Part shown: positions 9,150-20,450 of the stretch, in pieces
Position numbering within the stretch: the first letter of the stretch is position 1
Layout: each line of letters opens with the position of its first letter
From: Brachionus manjavacas
Lineage: Eukaryota; Rotifera; Eurotatoria; Ploima; Brachionidae
Reading direction: 5' to 3'
NCBI GenBank assembly: GCA_019054805.1
Contig: JAHQIY010000005.1
Location: forward strand, 1,781,501 to 1,845,500
Length of the DNA: 64,000 bases
Made by a program: the position numbers and the translations under genes
The notes under the pieces: model-generated
What the model was told of the DNA's origin: nothing
Seen by the model: only the letters and a program-made list of their open reading frames with translations
The model's database searches: none

Positions 9150-10860
9150 TTTTTCATACTCAATACCCTTCTAACTATCGTTCTATTATTATGACAAGTT
9201 GTCTTAGAAAGTTACTTGAAGATTTTGCTGTTTAGTTGTAGATCTTTCTAAAGCTTTTGACAGAGTTTTGCTTATTTACCGAATTAAATCATTTATTTTT
9301 TCAAAACTTACTACGCTCTGTTTTCCATTTTTCATAAATTATATTTTTGTTAAAATGCACCACTTAAGTCAAAATTTTATTTGAAGAAAACCAAGTTTTT
9401 TGGGTCTAGTCGCTTAGGTAAACAATTGTTCACATGTTACTGGAGCAATTCTTGTTCTCAGGTTTTATGAACTATTAGTTGACCTAATCTAAAATTGTTG
9501 ACCTATTTTGAAATTTCTTCATCTATTCTTCTATTTACTAAAAAAAGCTAATGTGATGATAAAAAATAAGATAGAAAAAATAATTACATAGAAAATTTAA
9601 GGTTTGAACGAGTAAGTAAATTTTGCGAAATAGATGAATCTATGTCCTCCAAATTCAAACACTTAAAGGATGTAAAATTAATTTTAATTTTCTTTAATTT
9701 TTATTATTTGTGTTGAAAGGAAAAGATTTTAGTAGAGAGCGCATTTGGGTATTTGGGATTATGGAAAGAGTAATACCAGTTCAGAGCAAATGCTAAGCTA
9801 TTTCTAAAGCTCCTTCTGATTGAAAATCAAATAATTATTAACTAGTTTTTATTATAGTTTGGATAATTATTCATTCTATTAAATAGCTTTATTCAATTTC
9901 TTCACATAATCTAAAAAATGCTTGTCTTATTCTATTTTGGTTCACATTAATTCCATTTTGAACAAAAAAATTAGGTGAACCAATAGTTCACAAAATCTGA
10001 GAACAAGAATTTTTCGGATAATAAGTGATTCACCTAGCCGACAAAACTCAGTTTTTCAACGACTGAATATAAACTTTAATCTGAATGAATTATTTTTCTT
10101 TTTTTTTATTAATTTTTTTTTAGTTTTTTCATGTTTTTATACTGAAGGAGCATTTGCTCGGTAAAAAACAGATAAATAAATTGTTAAAAAGTTAAAAAAT
10201 AATTTTCAATATTTTTTTCAAATTTCCAAACAAAAATTAAACTCATTGTATTTCACTATACTTTATCCTAGACTAAGGTTAAACCAATATGCTAAAAATA
10301 AGAACAGCTCGTCGGCTCAACTTAATCAAATCACTAGGTGGTAAAATCTAGGGAAATCCAGTTGAGAAAAAATGACTACATTTAAAGGATTAATCAGACC
10401 GGTAATAGAATATGTCCTAAAAGCTTTTAGATATGCTTTTAACCGAGCAAGAGACGAATCAACAGCTTCACTATGCAGTTTAGTTCATATCGACCCTGTG
10501 GTTAAAAGATCTTGATTTCTGACTAATAGATACCTGTCTAAAGCCACCAGAACCAAAAACTTAATTAGAAATGAGCTAAAAATATATAATCTTGCACAGG
10601 ACATACAAGAAGGTTCACTGTCTAAAGCAAATGTTAAACATACTATTTTTGACACAATAAGAAACATTAAAGAAATGAGTTGCGAGAAATTCTTTGAAAA
10701 CGATGGCAGTAATAGTCTCTTTGTTGATCTTGAGGAATATCTTCAAAATGAAAAAGAAGGATTTTAACATTTTTCATCTGGTAACGAATCTAATTGACCT
10801 TTGAACTTCAGGTTCAAAGGGATCATAGCCCCGCAGTTTCCTAGTGACCTAGCCACTGTA
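9150..10860 (+). mobile_element. Degraded LINE relic (I/Nimb-like or related clade)
   Basis: At about 9160-9300 fragments read NYRSIIMTSCLRKLLED and VDLSKAFDRVLLIYRIK, matching the RT motifs NYRPIS..S and the catalytic-domain block FxKAFDxV. At about 10290-10470 the C-terminal part reads RRLNLIKSLGGKIWGN and FKGLIRPVIEY, the post-RT 'thumb' seen in I/Jockey-type elements. This frame then runs on to a stop at about 10765 with one internal stop. The tail after that (about 10800-10860) is not coding. Several frameshifts and stops show the element is dead. The middle section 9480-10280 is too decayed to read. Confidence 0.65.
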
Positions 10861-11230
10861 AACATAAACTCTTTTTTTTTATATTTGGCTGTTTTAAGTT
10901 AGTTCTTAATTTAATTCTTTTGATTTTTTTAACTTATTTTATTTTTTAATTTCGATATTTTTTTAATCTAAATTACCAAATAAATAAACAAAATCCCAGT
11001 GTAAAATAATAATAAAGATTTTCAAGTGATCTTCATTAAAATAATCATTAACTTATAATAATCAGCTGACAAAATTAAAATTTTTTTTTAAATGTTAATT
11101 AACTGGACTCATAATTAAGATAATCGGTCAAATTGCAAGTACAAAAATTCATGGCAACAAGATCCATCAATAACAAAAAAAAACTCCATTTAATGTTAAA
11201 CTTATTGATCTCAGTCAAATTCTTTTAGAA

Positions 11231-11460
11231 AAAACTGTGCAAGTTCCTCGATGGAGCAACGAATGAGATGCAGCGACATCTCATTTGAATAATTAGTCGA
11301 CAACAAATATCAGTGTGAGTGTGTGTGTGTGTGTATATGAATAGGAACCAAAATGGTATAAATTATAAGAATATTGTTGGAGAAATTTTTTCTTTCTCAA
11401 TATCATCAGTTAGTTGAGAGTGAACGAAAGTGAAAGACAAAGGTTTTGGTTTGGAAAAAG
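11231..11460 (+). promoter_or_regulatory. Pur-alpha promoter and 5' leader, copy 2
   Basis: Same elements as in copy 1: GAGATG/CATCTC hairpin, (GT)n run at about 11313-11334 and TATAAA at 11357-11362. Because the block brings its own TATA-like element, copy 2 can in principle be transcribed without a new promoter. Confidence 0.55.
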
Positions 11461-12254
11461 ATGTCGGAAAGTGGAGATGATGAGAGAAGACCAGGTCAGC
11501 AAGGAAGGAGACGAGGCACGGCTGGCCCCAACGACACTGGCTCGAGTGAAAAAGAGCTAGCAAGTCAACAGGTGCAGATCCAGTCCAAGCGGTTTTACAT
11601 AGACGTGAAAGAGAATCAGCGCGGCCGTTTTATCAAGTTGGCCGAGGTGGGGGTCGGAGGCCGCAAGAGCCGCATTGTGTTGTCCATAGCGGCAGCGCAC
11701 GACCTGAAACAGTTTCTTGGCGAGTTTAGTGAGCTGAACGCGCAAATGGGCCCGAGTCAGCCGAGCCAGCAGAGCGAGGAGCCGAGGCGCGCAGAGCCCG
11801 ACGCAGGTCTCATCAAAAGCGAAACAATAACCAAGGACAGAAAGCGATACTATTTGGACTTTAAGGAGAACCAACGCGGCAGATTCTTGCGCATTAGCAT
11901 GGTGCTTCAGAGAGGCCCCAGAGCTTTCATAGCCATACCGGCCCAGGGTCTAATTGAATTCAAGGATCATCTAAGCGACATGCTCGACAGATACGGCGTA
12001 GGCTTTGAGCAGGAACAAGCGCAGCCAGATTTGCCCGAGTCAAAGTCAGTCAAGGCGGACAACAAAATTTTCTATTTCGACTCGGGCTCAAATGCGCGCG
12101 GCGTCTTTCTCAAGATAAGCGAAGTGAGACAAAGCAGATACAGAACAGCGATCACCATACCGCAAGCTCATCTAGCCGACGTTTGCCATCAGATTAATGA
12201 GTTTTTGAACAAATTGCCCACCACACCAACTGATCCAGCTCCATCACAGCAATA
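11231..12254 (+). repeat. Segmental duplication copy 2 (Pur-alpha promoter + leader + CDS)
   Basis: Second copy of the block at 2509-3532, same orientation, 8722 bp downstream. Only one mismatch was found by eye (A at 11423). The match ends inside the stop codon; the downstream sequence (ACTATCACCATTATG) is unrelated to that of copy 1. Confidence 0.95.
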
Positions 12255-12255
12255 G
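11461..12255 (+). CDS. PURA: Pur-alpha transcriptional activator, copy 2
   Basis: A second intact Pur-alpha gene whose 264-aa product is identical to that at 2739, with three PUR repeats and no sign of decay; no synonymous difference was seen either. The stop is TAG instead of TAA and the 3' UTR is different, with AATAAA near 12535. Absence of synonymous changes means a very recent duplication, ongoing gene conversion, or an assembly error. A simple collapsed haplotype is unlikely because both flanks differ. Start chosen at ATG 11461, as in copy 1. The gene has no intron, so a retrocopy cannot be told from its structure, but a retrocopy would not normally carry the promoter. Confidence 0.93.
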   Translation: MSESGDDERRPGQQGRRRGTAGPNDTGSSEKELASQQVQIQSKRFYIDVKENQRGRFIKLAEVGVGGRKSRIVLSIAAAHDLKQFLGEFSELNAQMGPSQPSQQSEEPRRAEPDAGLIKSETITKDRKRYYLDFKENQRGRFLRISMVLQRGPRAFIAIPAQGLIEFKDHLSDMLDRYGVGFEQEQAQPDLPESKSVKADNKIFYFDSGSNARGVFLKISEVRQSRYRTAITIPQAHLADVCHQINEFLNKLPTTPTDPAPSQQ

Positions 12256-14031
12256 ACTATCACCATTATGAATGATCATAATTACTAAATGTTATTATTA
12301 GTTCTCGGTTTTACAATTTTTAGTGTCATTTTTATACTTAATTACGCATTCATGTTGCAGTTTTTTTATTAAAAAATTAAAAAAAAAATTTTCAATTTCT
12401 TTATAATCAGCAATTTTAGTTCAAGTTTATTAAATGTTTTTAGTGGTCTTTACAGCTCCTTTTTTTTATTGATGACAAAAATTTGGATCATAATTTAGAA
12501 TTTTTATGTTGAATTTTTTAAATTTTTAATGGCAAAATAAAACTTTTAAATCTATTTTATCTCTTTATTGTTTATTGTGATTGTATGGTCATAAATTTTT
12601 ATAAATATCCATATTTTTTAGAAAGTTTTAATTTGTTACCACACTTTTCGACCAAATGGCTTTCTACAGGTTTTTAGAGTGAAAGAAAGAAAATATTTCT
12701 TAAAAAATATTTTAAAAAAGAAAGATTAAAAATCAATTTTTAATTAAATAGGAAATAAGTAAATGTTTTTCAAGTTGTAAATACATTAGATACGAATAAA
12801 AAAATAAAATAAATGTAAGATAATTAGAATAAAATTTATACACAAAAAATGGTTTTAAAATTAATGTTAAATTATTGTCGAATTTCCAAAAGTCTAATAT
12901 TTAAAATTAGAATATTTTTTTACATTTCAAAGTTAACAAAGAATAAGATATAAAATTTTTTATGAATAAGTTTTTATATATTCAATTTTAGAATTTTTTT
13001 GTTCATAACAGGAATGTAAAATTTAAAGAAAAAGTTTATAAGATCAGTTTCAGTTGATTTTCGAAAAATGTCTTGATTCAGATTTAACTCCATAAATGAA
13101 AAGTCATTTTTAACATGATTTATTTTATTAAAGTGAATAGACACTTATGAACATGAATTTAAATTACTCAAAGATTTTCTAATATCCTATTTAAATTTAC
13201 TAAATGAATATAAATGATCTAATACTATTAGATAAAATAAGAATGATTCTTATTTTAGCTCTAGATGATTCATCTTTTTAGAATAACTTACATTTTTCCA
13301 TTTGATAAAATAAACTATTCCAATCGATTCACAATTTGAGTCACTCAAGAATGGAATTTAATTTAATTTTTTTTATATTTCAAAAAAAAACTTTTTTCAG
13401 TCAAATTTACAACTCAAACATCCTAAGATATTAAATCTATCTGAGTAATTTCTTTGGAATTATTTAGTTTAGAATTTAATATAAGTAAGAAACCTATATT
13501 TTTCCGAAATTCACCTTAAAAATTTGATTTTACTTTACACTCGTTGTCCGAAATAGATCCATTTAGCCACTTAAATTAAAAAAAATGTATTTTATATAAT
13601 AAAATTTTCAATATTTATTTTAAATTAATAGAAAAGATTTGAAAATGTAACAGGAAATATCGTTTTTGTTAATTTTTTAAAAAATTAACCCTAAAAACTA
13701 TTCTATTTTGTAATAATCAAATTTCAACTTTCTGTCATAATAGAAAAAAAACGAGAAAAATTCCATTTCTTCTCGAAAATAATTGCGAATATCTTTTTAC
13801 TTGTTTAAGCCTACTGAATTTTTTAATTTAATATGAATTGAAAAATCTGATTAAAAATTGTCTCATTTATCTGACCTCGTAGAACTTTTTCTCTCAAATT
13901 TCTCATTGAAATTATATTTTTTTTTGTTAGACTTAGCAATCAAGCATAATTAGCTTTGTCTTTGGTTTATTTAGGAAAAAAATGAAATTTTAATTTATTT
14001 TAAAGCAAAAATTGATCAATCATACTTTTTT
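12256..14031. other. Intergenic AT-rich stretch after Pur-alpha copy 2
   Basis: Holds the 3' UTR of Pur-alpha copy 2 (AATAAA near 12535) and then about 1.4 kb of very AT-rich DNA. No coding similarity, transposon end or RNA gene was recognised. Confidence 0.45.
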
Positions 14032-14280
14032 AGATATGCGATATCACGTGATATATGATTTGATATCAGATGATTTGATTTGATATCAACTGATATCAGC
14101 TAATATCAGGAAAAAATTTTTTTTACAAATTTTTACAAATAAAAATTCAAATTTTAATTCACCTGATATTAACTTATATCAAATGATAATAGCTGATATT
14201 AGCTGATATGAGGAAAGTTCAAAAAAATGATTTAAAATGATACCAGATGATATGATGTGACAAGTTAATTTCCGGCACTG
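14032..14280. mobile_element. Tc1/mariner-type MITE, left end missing
   Basis: Related to the complete copy at 15091-15336. The right end (CAAGTTAATTTCCGGCACTG, ending at 14280) is kept, as is the internal array of TGATATCA-like palindromes and the central TTCAAATTTTAATTCAC. The left CAGTGC end is absent. Divergence between the two copies shows that they are not recent. Confidence 0.75.
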
Positions 14281-15090
14281 TGTACATATTAATTTTCTAA
14301 TTAAAATTAATTTCAAAATAAAACACTTGATTCTCTTCGAATTGTTTGCTCAAATTTATAATAGTATTATATCTAATTTTCTAATAAAAAATACAAGTAT
14401 CAATTGCGTTGTAAATTTAAGTACCAATTGAACAAAAATTTTCCCTTTTTTTTTAAATTAAGACTAAAAATTAAGCAATATATTTGAAAAAAATAGTTTC
14501 GCACCTTTTTGGTGTGTTACACCTTTTTTGTCTAAATTAAAACATGACCTTCTTTTTTTAAAAATAAAATCAATAAAAATAATTGAATCAATTTAAATTT
14601 TGTTAAAAATTTTTTTTGTCTTGTTTAAACATGAAAAAAAATTTGGGCAAAAAAGTGTATCAGAGTATGTTGCACTATCTAACATTATTTTTTAAATATA
14701 TTTTATAATCTATAGTCTTAAAATATCAAAAAAGTAAAAATTTTTGTTCAATTTGTATTTGAATTTCCACTACAATACTAGTATATTTTAAGTATAATAT
14801 AATTACTGATTTTTTCTATTAATTACTAAATATGTCATTAGAAGGTTTTTATCGGGCATGATAGGAATTTTTTAAAATAAAGTCTTAAAAGCTTAATAAA
14901 AAAATCAAATATGAAATTACAGCTTTATTAAAAAAATTTTTAAATTCGAACTTTAAAAAATTAAAATAATGTATTAAATGATTATTCAAATATAAATAAA
15001 CCATCTTTAAATTTTTTCAAACTAGAAATTTTATTCGAATAAACATTTTTTGAATTTTGCCTTAAAATTCGATACTTGATTAAATCTATA
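14281..15090. other. Intergenic AT-rich stretch between two MITEs
   Basis: No gene or element was recognised. The short sequence GGTGTGTTACACCTTTT at about 14511 is a small imperfect palindrome of unknown meaning. Confidence 0.4.
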
Positions 15091-15336
15091 CAGTGCTGGA
15101 AATTAACTTGTCACATCATATCGTATGATATCATTTGATATCAACTGATATCAGCTAAAATCAGAAAAAAAAAATTTTTTTCAAATTTTTTCAAATTAAT
15201 ATTCAAATTTTAATTCACGTGATATTATCTTATATCAAGTGATATTATCTGATATCAGCTGATATGAGGAAAGTTTAAAAAAATGATATTAAATGATATT
15301 AGATGATATGATGTGACAAGTTAATTTCCGGCACTG
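15091..15336. mobile_element. Complete Tc1/mariner-type MITE with TA target duplication
   Basis: A 246-bp non-autonomous element. Its ends are CAGTGCTGGAAATTAACTTG (left) and CAAGTTAATTTCCGGCACTG (right), inverted repeats of at least 29 bp continuing through TCACATCAT with one mismatch. It is flanked by TA on both sides (15089-15090 and 15337-15338), the Tc1/mariner hallmark together with the CAGTGC terminus. The interior is made of iterated TGATATCA-type palindromes on both sides of a short A/T core, so a single strand can fold along nearly its full length. There is no ORF. Confidence 0.88.
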
Positions 15337-15390
15337 TAGATATTTAAACATTCGAAAAAAAATTAAAAAAAAAAATTTTTATCATAAATT

Positions 15391-17990
15391 ATGTCGAGTG
15401 ACATCGAACTCAATGCAATACCAGTTTGGTCGGGACTGGGGGAGGGCAATCATGGTCAGGCTTCATCCAAAATGTCAGAATACTTGAAAGACATTCAAAC
15501 CTTCTTGGAAAATCTTGCTAATAAAGTCAAGACATGCCAATTTCCACATATTTTAATGATCACTAAGACATGGTTTAATGCCAATTTGAGCAAATTTATT
15601 CCACATAATACGCCCGACAATAAAGATCGTGACCGGGTTATCGGTGGTGGAGTTGCAATTTTCGTTAGAAATGATATTAAATCTATTGAAATATGTGATA
15701 CTGTTTTAACTCAAGTCAATAGTGAGCAAATCTGGTGCAATGTTAGTGTAGCAGAAGATTCGATTTTGATCGGATGCATTTACCGACCACCATTTTCTAA
15801 ATTTGAAACAAGTAAGCACATCATAAGAACAATAAGCCATGCAAAAAAACTTGTTGACAATAATAAATATAGTGGACTCCTAATAGCAGGAGATTTCAAT
15901 TATACAAGCATTAAGTGGCTGAATTTACATGGTTTCGTTCAAGGAAATAATAATGCTGGTGTTGTGAGTTAAAAATTTATACTTATGCTTGAAGATAATT
16001 TCTTAGTTCAGCATGTTAAAGAACCCACCTTCAACAGAAACTTACTGGACCTTGTTATATTCAACGACCTGTGATATAGAGACATCTTTGTAGATATCAC
16101 TGGAAAGTTGATTAACTTAACCATTGTTGAAGACTGTAAAAATAACCCGAAACGCATCATTTTTTATGACAAAAACCAGTGAATAAGCAAAGATAAGATA
16201 AGATCTCTTATTAATAAAAATGGAGAACTGGAAACTATTAAGGAAGAAATAGCAAATATACTTAACAACCAATTTCAACAAGCATTTAGCATAGATGACC
16301 GGAGAAATATACCTACAATTGGCGAGCGCTGCAGCCAAGAGAGCAAAATTGACCTAAACATTTTTTCGGTTGAAAACATCAGAAAAATCTTGCGAAACTA
16401 AATGAGTACAAAGCTCCTGGCAATGATGGTTTGAATCCATGTGTTTTTAAGAAATGCAAAACTTTACTTTCAAAACACTTGCAGAAAATATTCACGAAGT
16501 CTTTCGAATCTGGCGAAGTACCTGATAGCTGGAAAGAGGCCAATATCTCACCAATTTTTAAAAAAGGAAAAAAAACTGATGCTAATAACTATAGGCCAGT
16601 TTCTTTGACATCAATAGCTTCGAAGATAATGGAGAGAATAATTAGGGATGTTATGATAAATCATCCTGAAAAATATAGTCTTATTGTAAAAGAGCAAAAC
16701 ACGGATTTGTACCAAAAAGATCTTGCTTGACGAATTTACTCGAAACCATCGATAAAATAACCGAGGCTTCAAACTGTGGATTTACGTCTATACTTGTATT
16801 CATGGACTTTGCAAAAGCTTTTGACAAGGTATCACATCGCAGGCTATTAGCAAAGTTAGAGACTTATGGTTTTGATAATAAACTAATAAGATGGATTAAA
16901 AACTTTTTGATTGAAAGACGTCAAAGAGTCGTAATGAGAGGCTGTACCTCAGAATGGGTAGAAGTTTTAAGCGGTGTGTCCCAAAGAACTGTTCTCGGCC
17001 CCTTGCTTTTCATCATCTTCATTAATGACCTGCCAGAGGCTTTTACCGGATGGTGCAAATTGTTTGCTGACGACACAAAACTTGTATCGATTATTCGGAA
17101 CCAAATGGACTTAACTGATCTACAAAATGACATAAATCAACTGATTGAGTGGTCAAACACATGGCAAATGGAGTTCAATGATGATAAATGCAAATTCATG
17201 GCGTTCAATAACAAGCACTTTTCAATTATCCTAAAAATGAAAGGAAACCACTTAATCAAACTGAAAGAGAACGGGACCGAGGCATCATCATTACTAGCAA
17301 TCTCAAATGGAACACTCAAGTTTTTCATGCTGCCAACAAAGCAAATACTGTCCTCGCTATGCTGAAGAAAAAATTTTTAAATGTTGGACCCTACAGACAT
17401 TCAATTAATTGAACTAAAACTATTTATTGCATTTGTAAGACCACACTTGGAATATGCCATAGCAGTGTGGAGTCCTTATAAAAAAAAGGATAAAGCAGTG
17501 CTTGAAAGAGTTCAAAGACGAGCAACTAAACTGGTAAAGATCATTAAGGACTTGTCGTATGATTGCAGACTCAAAAAGCTAGGCTTGACAACACTAGAGG
17601 AAAGAAGACAAAAGGATGGCTTAATTGAGTACTTCAAAATAATTAATGGACTAAGTAGAGTGGACTGGCTCAACCCGAATAAGTTGATGAGTTCCATTAC
17701 AGTCGATGGACCAGCGTGTAGCATTCGCGGAAGCAAACACCGTTTGGAAAAGCAGTTGCAAGAATTGCTACAGAGAACATTTTCTGTTGAATAGAGTTGT
17801 TGACATTTGGAACAACAGAGACTATCACATTCAAAAGAAAAAACTTCTTCAAGAAAAGAGTAGACGATTCAGGAGCCTTCAAGGTGCAAAAATTGCTACC
17901 ATAGCAAGCAATAGCTTGCTCTACAGTTTACCTGTTGTAGCCTATTATTATTTTTATTATTATTTATTTTATATGCTTTTGATTAGGAAA
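15391..17990 (+). mobile_element. Near full-length but inactive jockey/CR1-like LINE
   Basis: Pieces of one polyprotein appear in order. The AP endonuclease (15391-15972) has GGGVAIFVRNDI, IGCIYRPPF and LLIAGDFNYTSIKW; its end continues in another frame near 15975-16070 (NLLDLVIFND). A deletion then removes the rest of the endonuclease and linker. The RT follows in two frames, 16390-16730 (ISPIFKKGKKTDANNYRPVS) and 16727-17365 (FMDFAKAFDKV, GVSQRTVLGPLLF, KLFADDTK). The thumb and C-terminus are at 17381-17794 (HLEYAIAVWSPY, RVQRRATKLV) and continue to about 17880 in another frame (NRVVDIWNN). The catalytic YxDD is FADD. GVPQG is changed to GVSQR. The 3' UTR ends with hairpin AGCAAGCAATAGCTTGCT and an irregular (TTA)n tail. 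Frameshifts, stops and the deletion make it inactive. Confidence 0.9.
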
Positions 17991-17994
17991 TTTG

Positions 17995-18556
17995 CACAGA
18001 ATCATGTTATACTATCAAAAATTATGAAATAGAAGAGGACAAAGTGATGAAATTTTTCATCAATCCCCCCAAAAAAAACTCCTTTTTCGAAGTTATCACA
18101 AATAAAGGATACGAATTTGAGGTCAAAGATTGTTTGCTATTGATAATCAGAATGTTTTCCCGAAATATTCTTGACCTTAATCATTAATTAATGATAAATA
18201 TTTTAGATGAGGATAAGAAAGAAAGCATTAGGTCGTATGCAAAATTCCTGAGGGTAAATCTGTCAAGTTTTATTTGATCATTGAATAAATTACTAAAAAG
18301 TTTTAAAAATTTTCAAATTTTATTAATTTCGTAAAAATAAAAAATTCACTAAAATTTTAATTTAGATGCTAATTTTGACTATATGTAAAAATCTTTCTAT
18401 GCCTTAAAAGGGTGTGTCAGCGATAAATTTTAATTTCAATGTCTAAAAAATAGTTGCTTATGTTTCATTTTCTTTTTTGAAAAATTTCAGTTCAAAATAT
18501 GATATCAAAGAAAAAGTGCTTTTTTTTTATTCTTATAAAAAAATCAGTTAATCGTA
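17995..18556. other. Spacer between LINE and PLPBP
   Basis: AT-rich, with the probable promoter of PLPBP in its right part. No other gene was seen. Confidence 0.4.
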
Positions 18557-20406
18557 ATGTCTAAAATAAGTCTTAATTTAAAAAAAATTTTAGACAAAAT
18601 AAGTATAGCATCAGCAAAAAGAAATCAAGTAATTCCTTAAACTTCAAAAATTGAGAATTAATTTAGTATTTATTCTTTGTTAAGAGCTTGCAGTATTTTA
18701 AACCTAGATTGGTAGCAGTGTCGAAATTTAAGTCAATTGAAGACATAATTGAAGTTTACAAGCACGGCCAAACACACTTTGGCGAAAATTATGTAATATT
18801 TCTTTTTGATTTTTTCATAATTTTAATTCTATAATAAAAATAAATAAAAAAGATTAATGAGTTGGTAATAAAATCTAATGATCCATTAATACAAAAAGAG
18901 TGTCCTGACATAAAATGGCACTTCATTGGGAATTTACAGTCTAACAAAATCAAAAAATTATTAAGTTTGTATTAAATTTTTAATTATTGAAGATTTATTT
19001 TTCAAACTTAATCACAAAAAGCTGTTCCCAATCTGCATTTAGTGGAGACTGTCGACTCATCGAATTTGGCTGACAAGTTAAATAAAACTTTGCGAAATAG
19101 TAGACTAAATGTAATGATACAAGTCAATACTAGCACAGAAACACGTATTTTTTTTGAATTATTTTTTATAAATGAAACATGCTTTAAAAAAAATGTCTTC
19201 CCAAATAGAAAAAAGTGGTGCCGATTTGGACAAGGCTCTCGAACTTTACAAGCACATAATTCAGGATTGCAAAAATTTAGAACTTATTGGTTTAATGACC
19301 ATAGGCTCGCTAGAAGAATCGTATTCAAACGATATTTACAATAAAGATTTTCAAGTAAGTAACCTCAGAAATTTAGGAATTCATCTTAAAAAGAAGAGAT
19401 TTTTTTTATCATATCTTACAAAAAAATTAAGTTTTCAATAATAAAATTTTTAGAAAAAATTTGTTGAATTTCTAAAAATTTTACATTTAAAATTTCAGAT
19501 AAAATTCAAAGGTGACAAAGGTAACAAACAAAATTTAACTTAAGTTCTAGACTAAAATAGATTAATTTGGCAAATTTCTAAAATGTGATCAGACAAAAAT
19601 ATTATGATTTGCCTAAAACCTTATCCTTATTTGTTAATCTTTTCCGAGCTAATGGCAAAAACTTAATTTGTGATCATTTATATATCTGGGACTACATAAT
19701 TAAATTGAATAAAAAAAAGGTAATCATATTTGATTTATTTATAAAGTTTAATAAATGTCTGGAAAACTATACTCAAAAAGCGGTTAAACCCATCTTTATT
19801 GAATATTAATAAAAGTAAATAGTGCTCTGTTTTAGTGATATTTATTCTATTAGAGGCATAGTGGTTAAGGTGATCAATAAACTAAAACTTCATCAGAATA
19901 ATACAATATATTGATGGACATTTTCATTTCTACATTTTGGTCGTAAAGTTTTCACTAAGTAAATGTGATCATTTATAATGTCTTAAAGATCAAAATTTTT
20001 TCAAAATAAGAAAACTATATTATGCCATTAATTTTTTTAATAAAATTTTAAGCTTTTTTTAATGAATTTATTAAAATTATTGCTAATTTTGTTTGATATG
20101 ATTTAAATAAAAATCTATAAAATATGCTTTAACAAAATTTCAAAACAAATTAACGCGAAAATAAACAAAATTTTAAAAATTAACTTAATTAAAAGAACTT
20201 AATAATGTGCAAAGAAAAAATTTGCAGTGAACTTGGAATAGAACCAAAGAAAATCGAACTAAGCATGGGAATGTCAAACGACTTTGAATCAGCGGTATAG
20301 ATTACTATTTTAAGTAGTTAAAACATATTAAATGATTTATTATTAGATTTTGATGGGAAGTTCAAATGTTCGTATCGGCTCTTCCATATTCGGTCCAAGA
20401 AAATGA
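18557..20406 (+). CDS. PLPBP: Pyridoxal phosphate homeostasis protein (YggS/PROSC family)
   Basis: Binds pyridoxal 5'-phosphate and buffers it for PLP enzymes, without known catalysis; cytosolic/mitochondrial in animals. I resolve seven exons: 18557-18628, 18694-18792, 18853-18964, 19022-19144, 19209-19354, 20196-20294 and 20347-20406, all with GT-AG introns and consistent phases. They give 236 aa, close to bacterial YggS and somewhat shorter than human (275), which has extra termini. Motifs in order are [10 protein letters not shown] with the PLP-binding Lys35, [56 protein letters not shown] and VRIGSSIFG, which bind the cofactor phosphate. Five introns are 52-65 nt; intron 5 is 841 nt. The stop lies 44 bp from the stop of the convergent MetX-like gene. 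Confidence 0.93.
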
Positions 20407-20450
20407 AATTTTAATTAAAAAAAAAAATTATACTAAAATTTAAATTTATT

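Noticed and set aside
11461..12255. Pur-alpha copy 2 as a processed retrocopy
   Set aside because: The copied block includes the TATA-like element and upstream DNA and lacks a poly(A) tail at its 3' border, which a retrocopy should show.
19852..19895. tRNA/SINE-like string GGCATAGTGGTTAAGG in the long PLPBP intron
   Set aside because: It resembles an A box but no B box, body, tail or target duplication was found.
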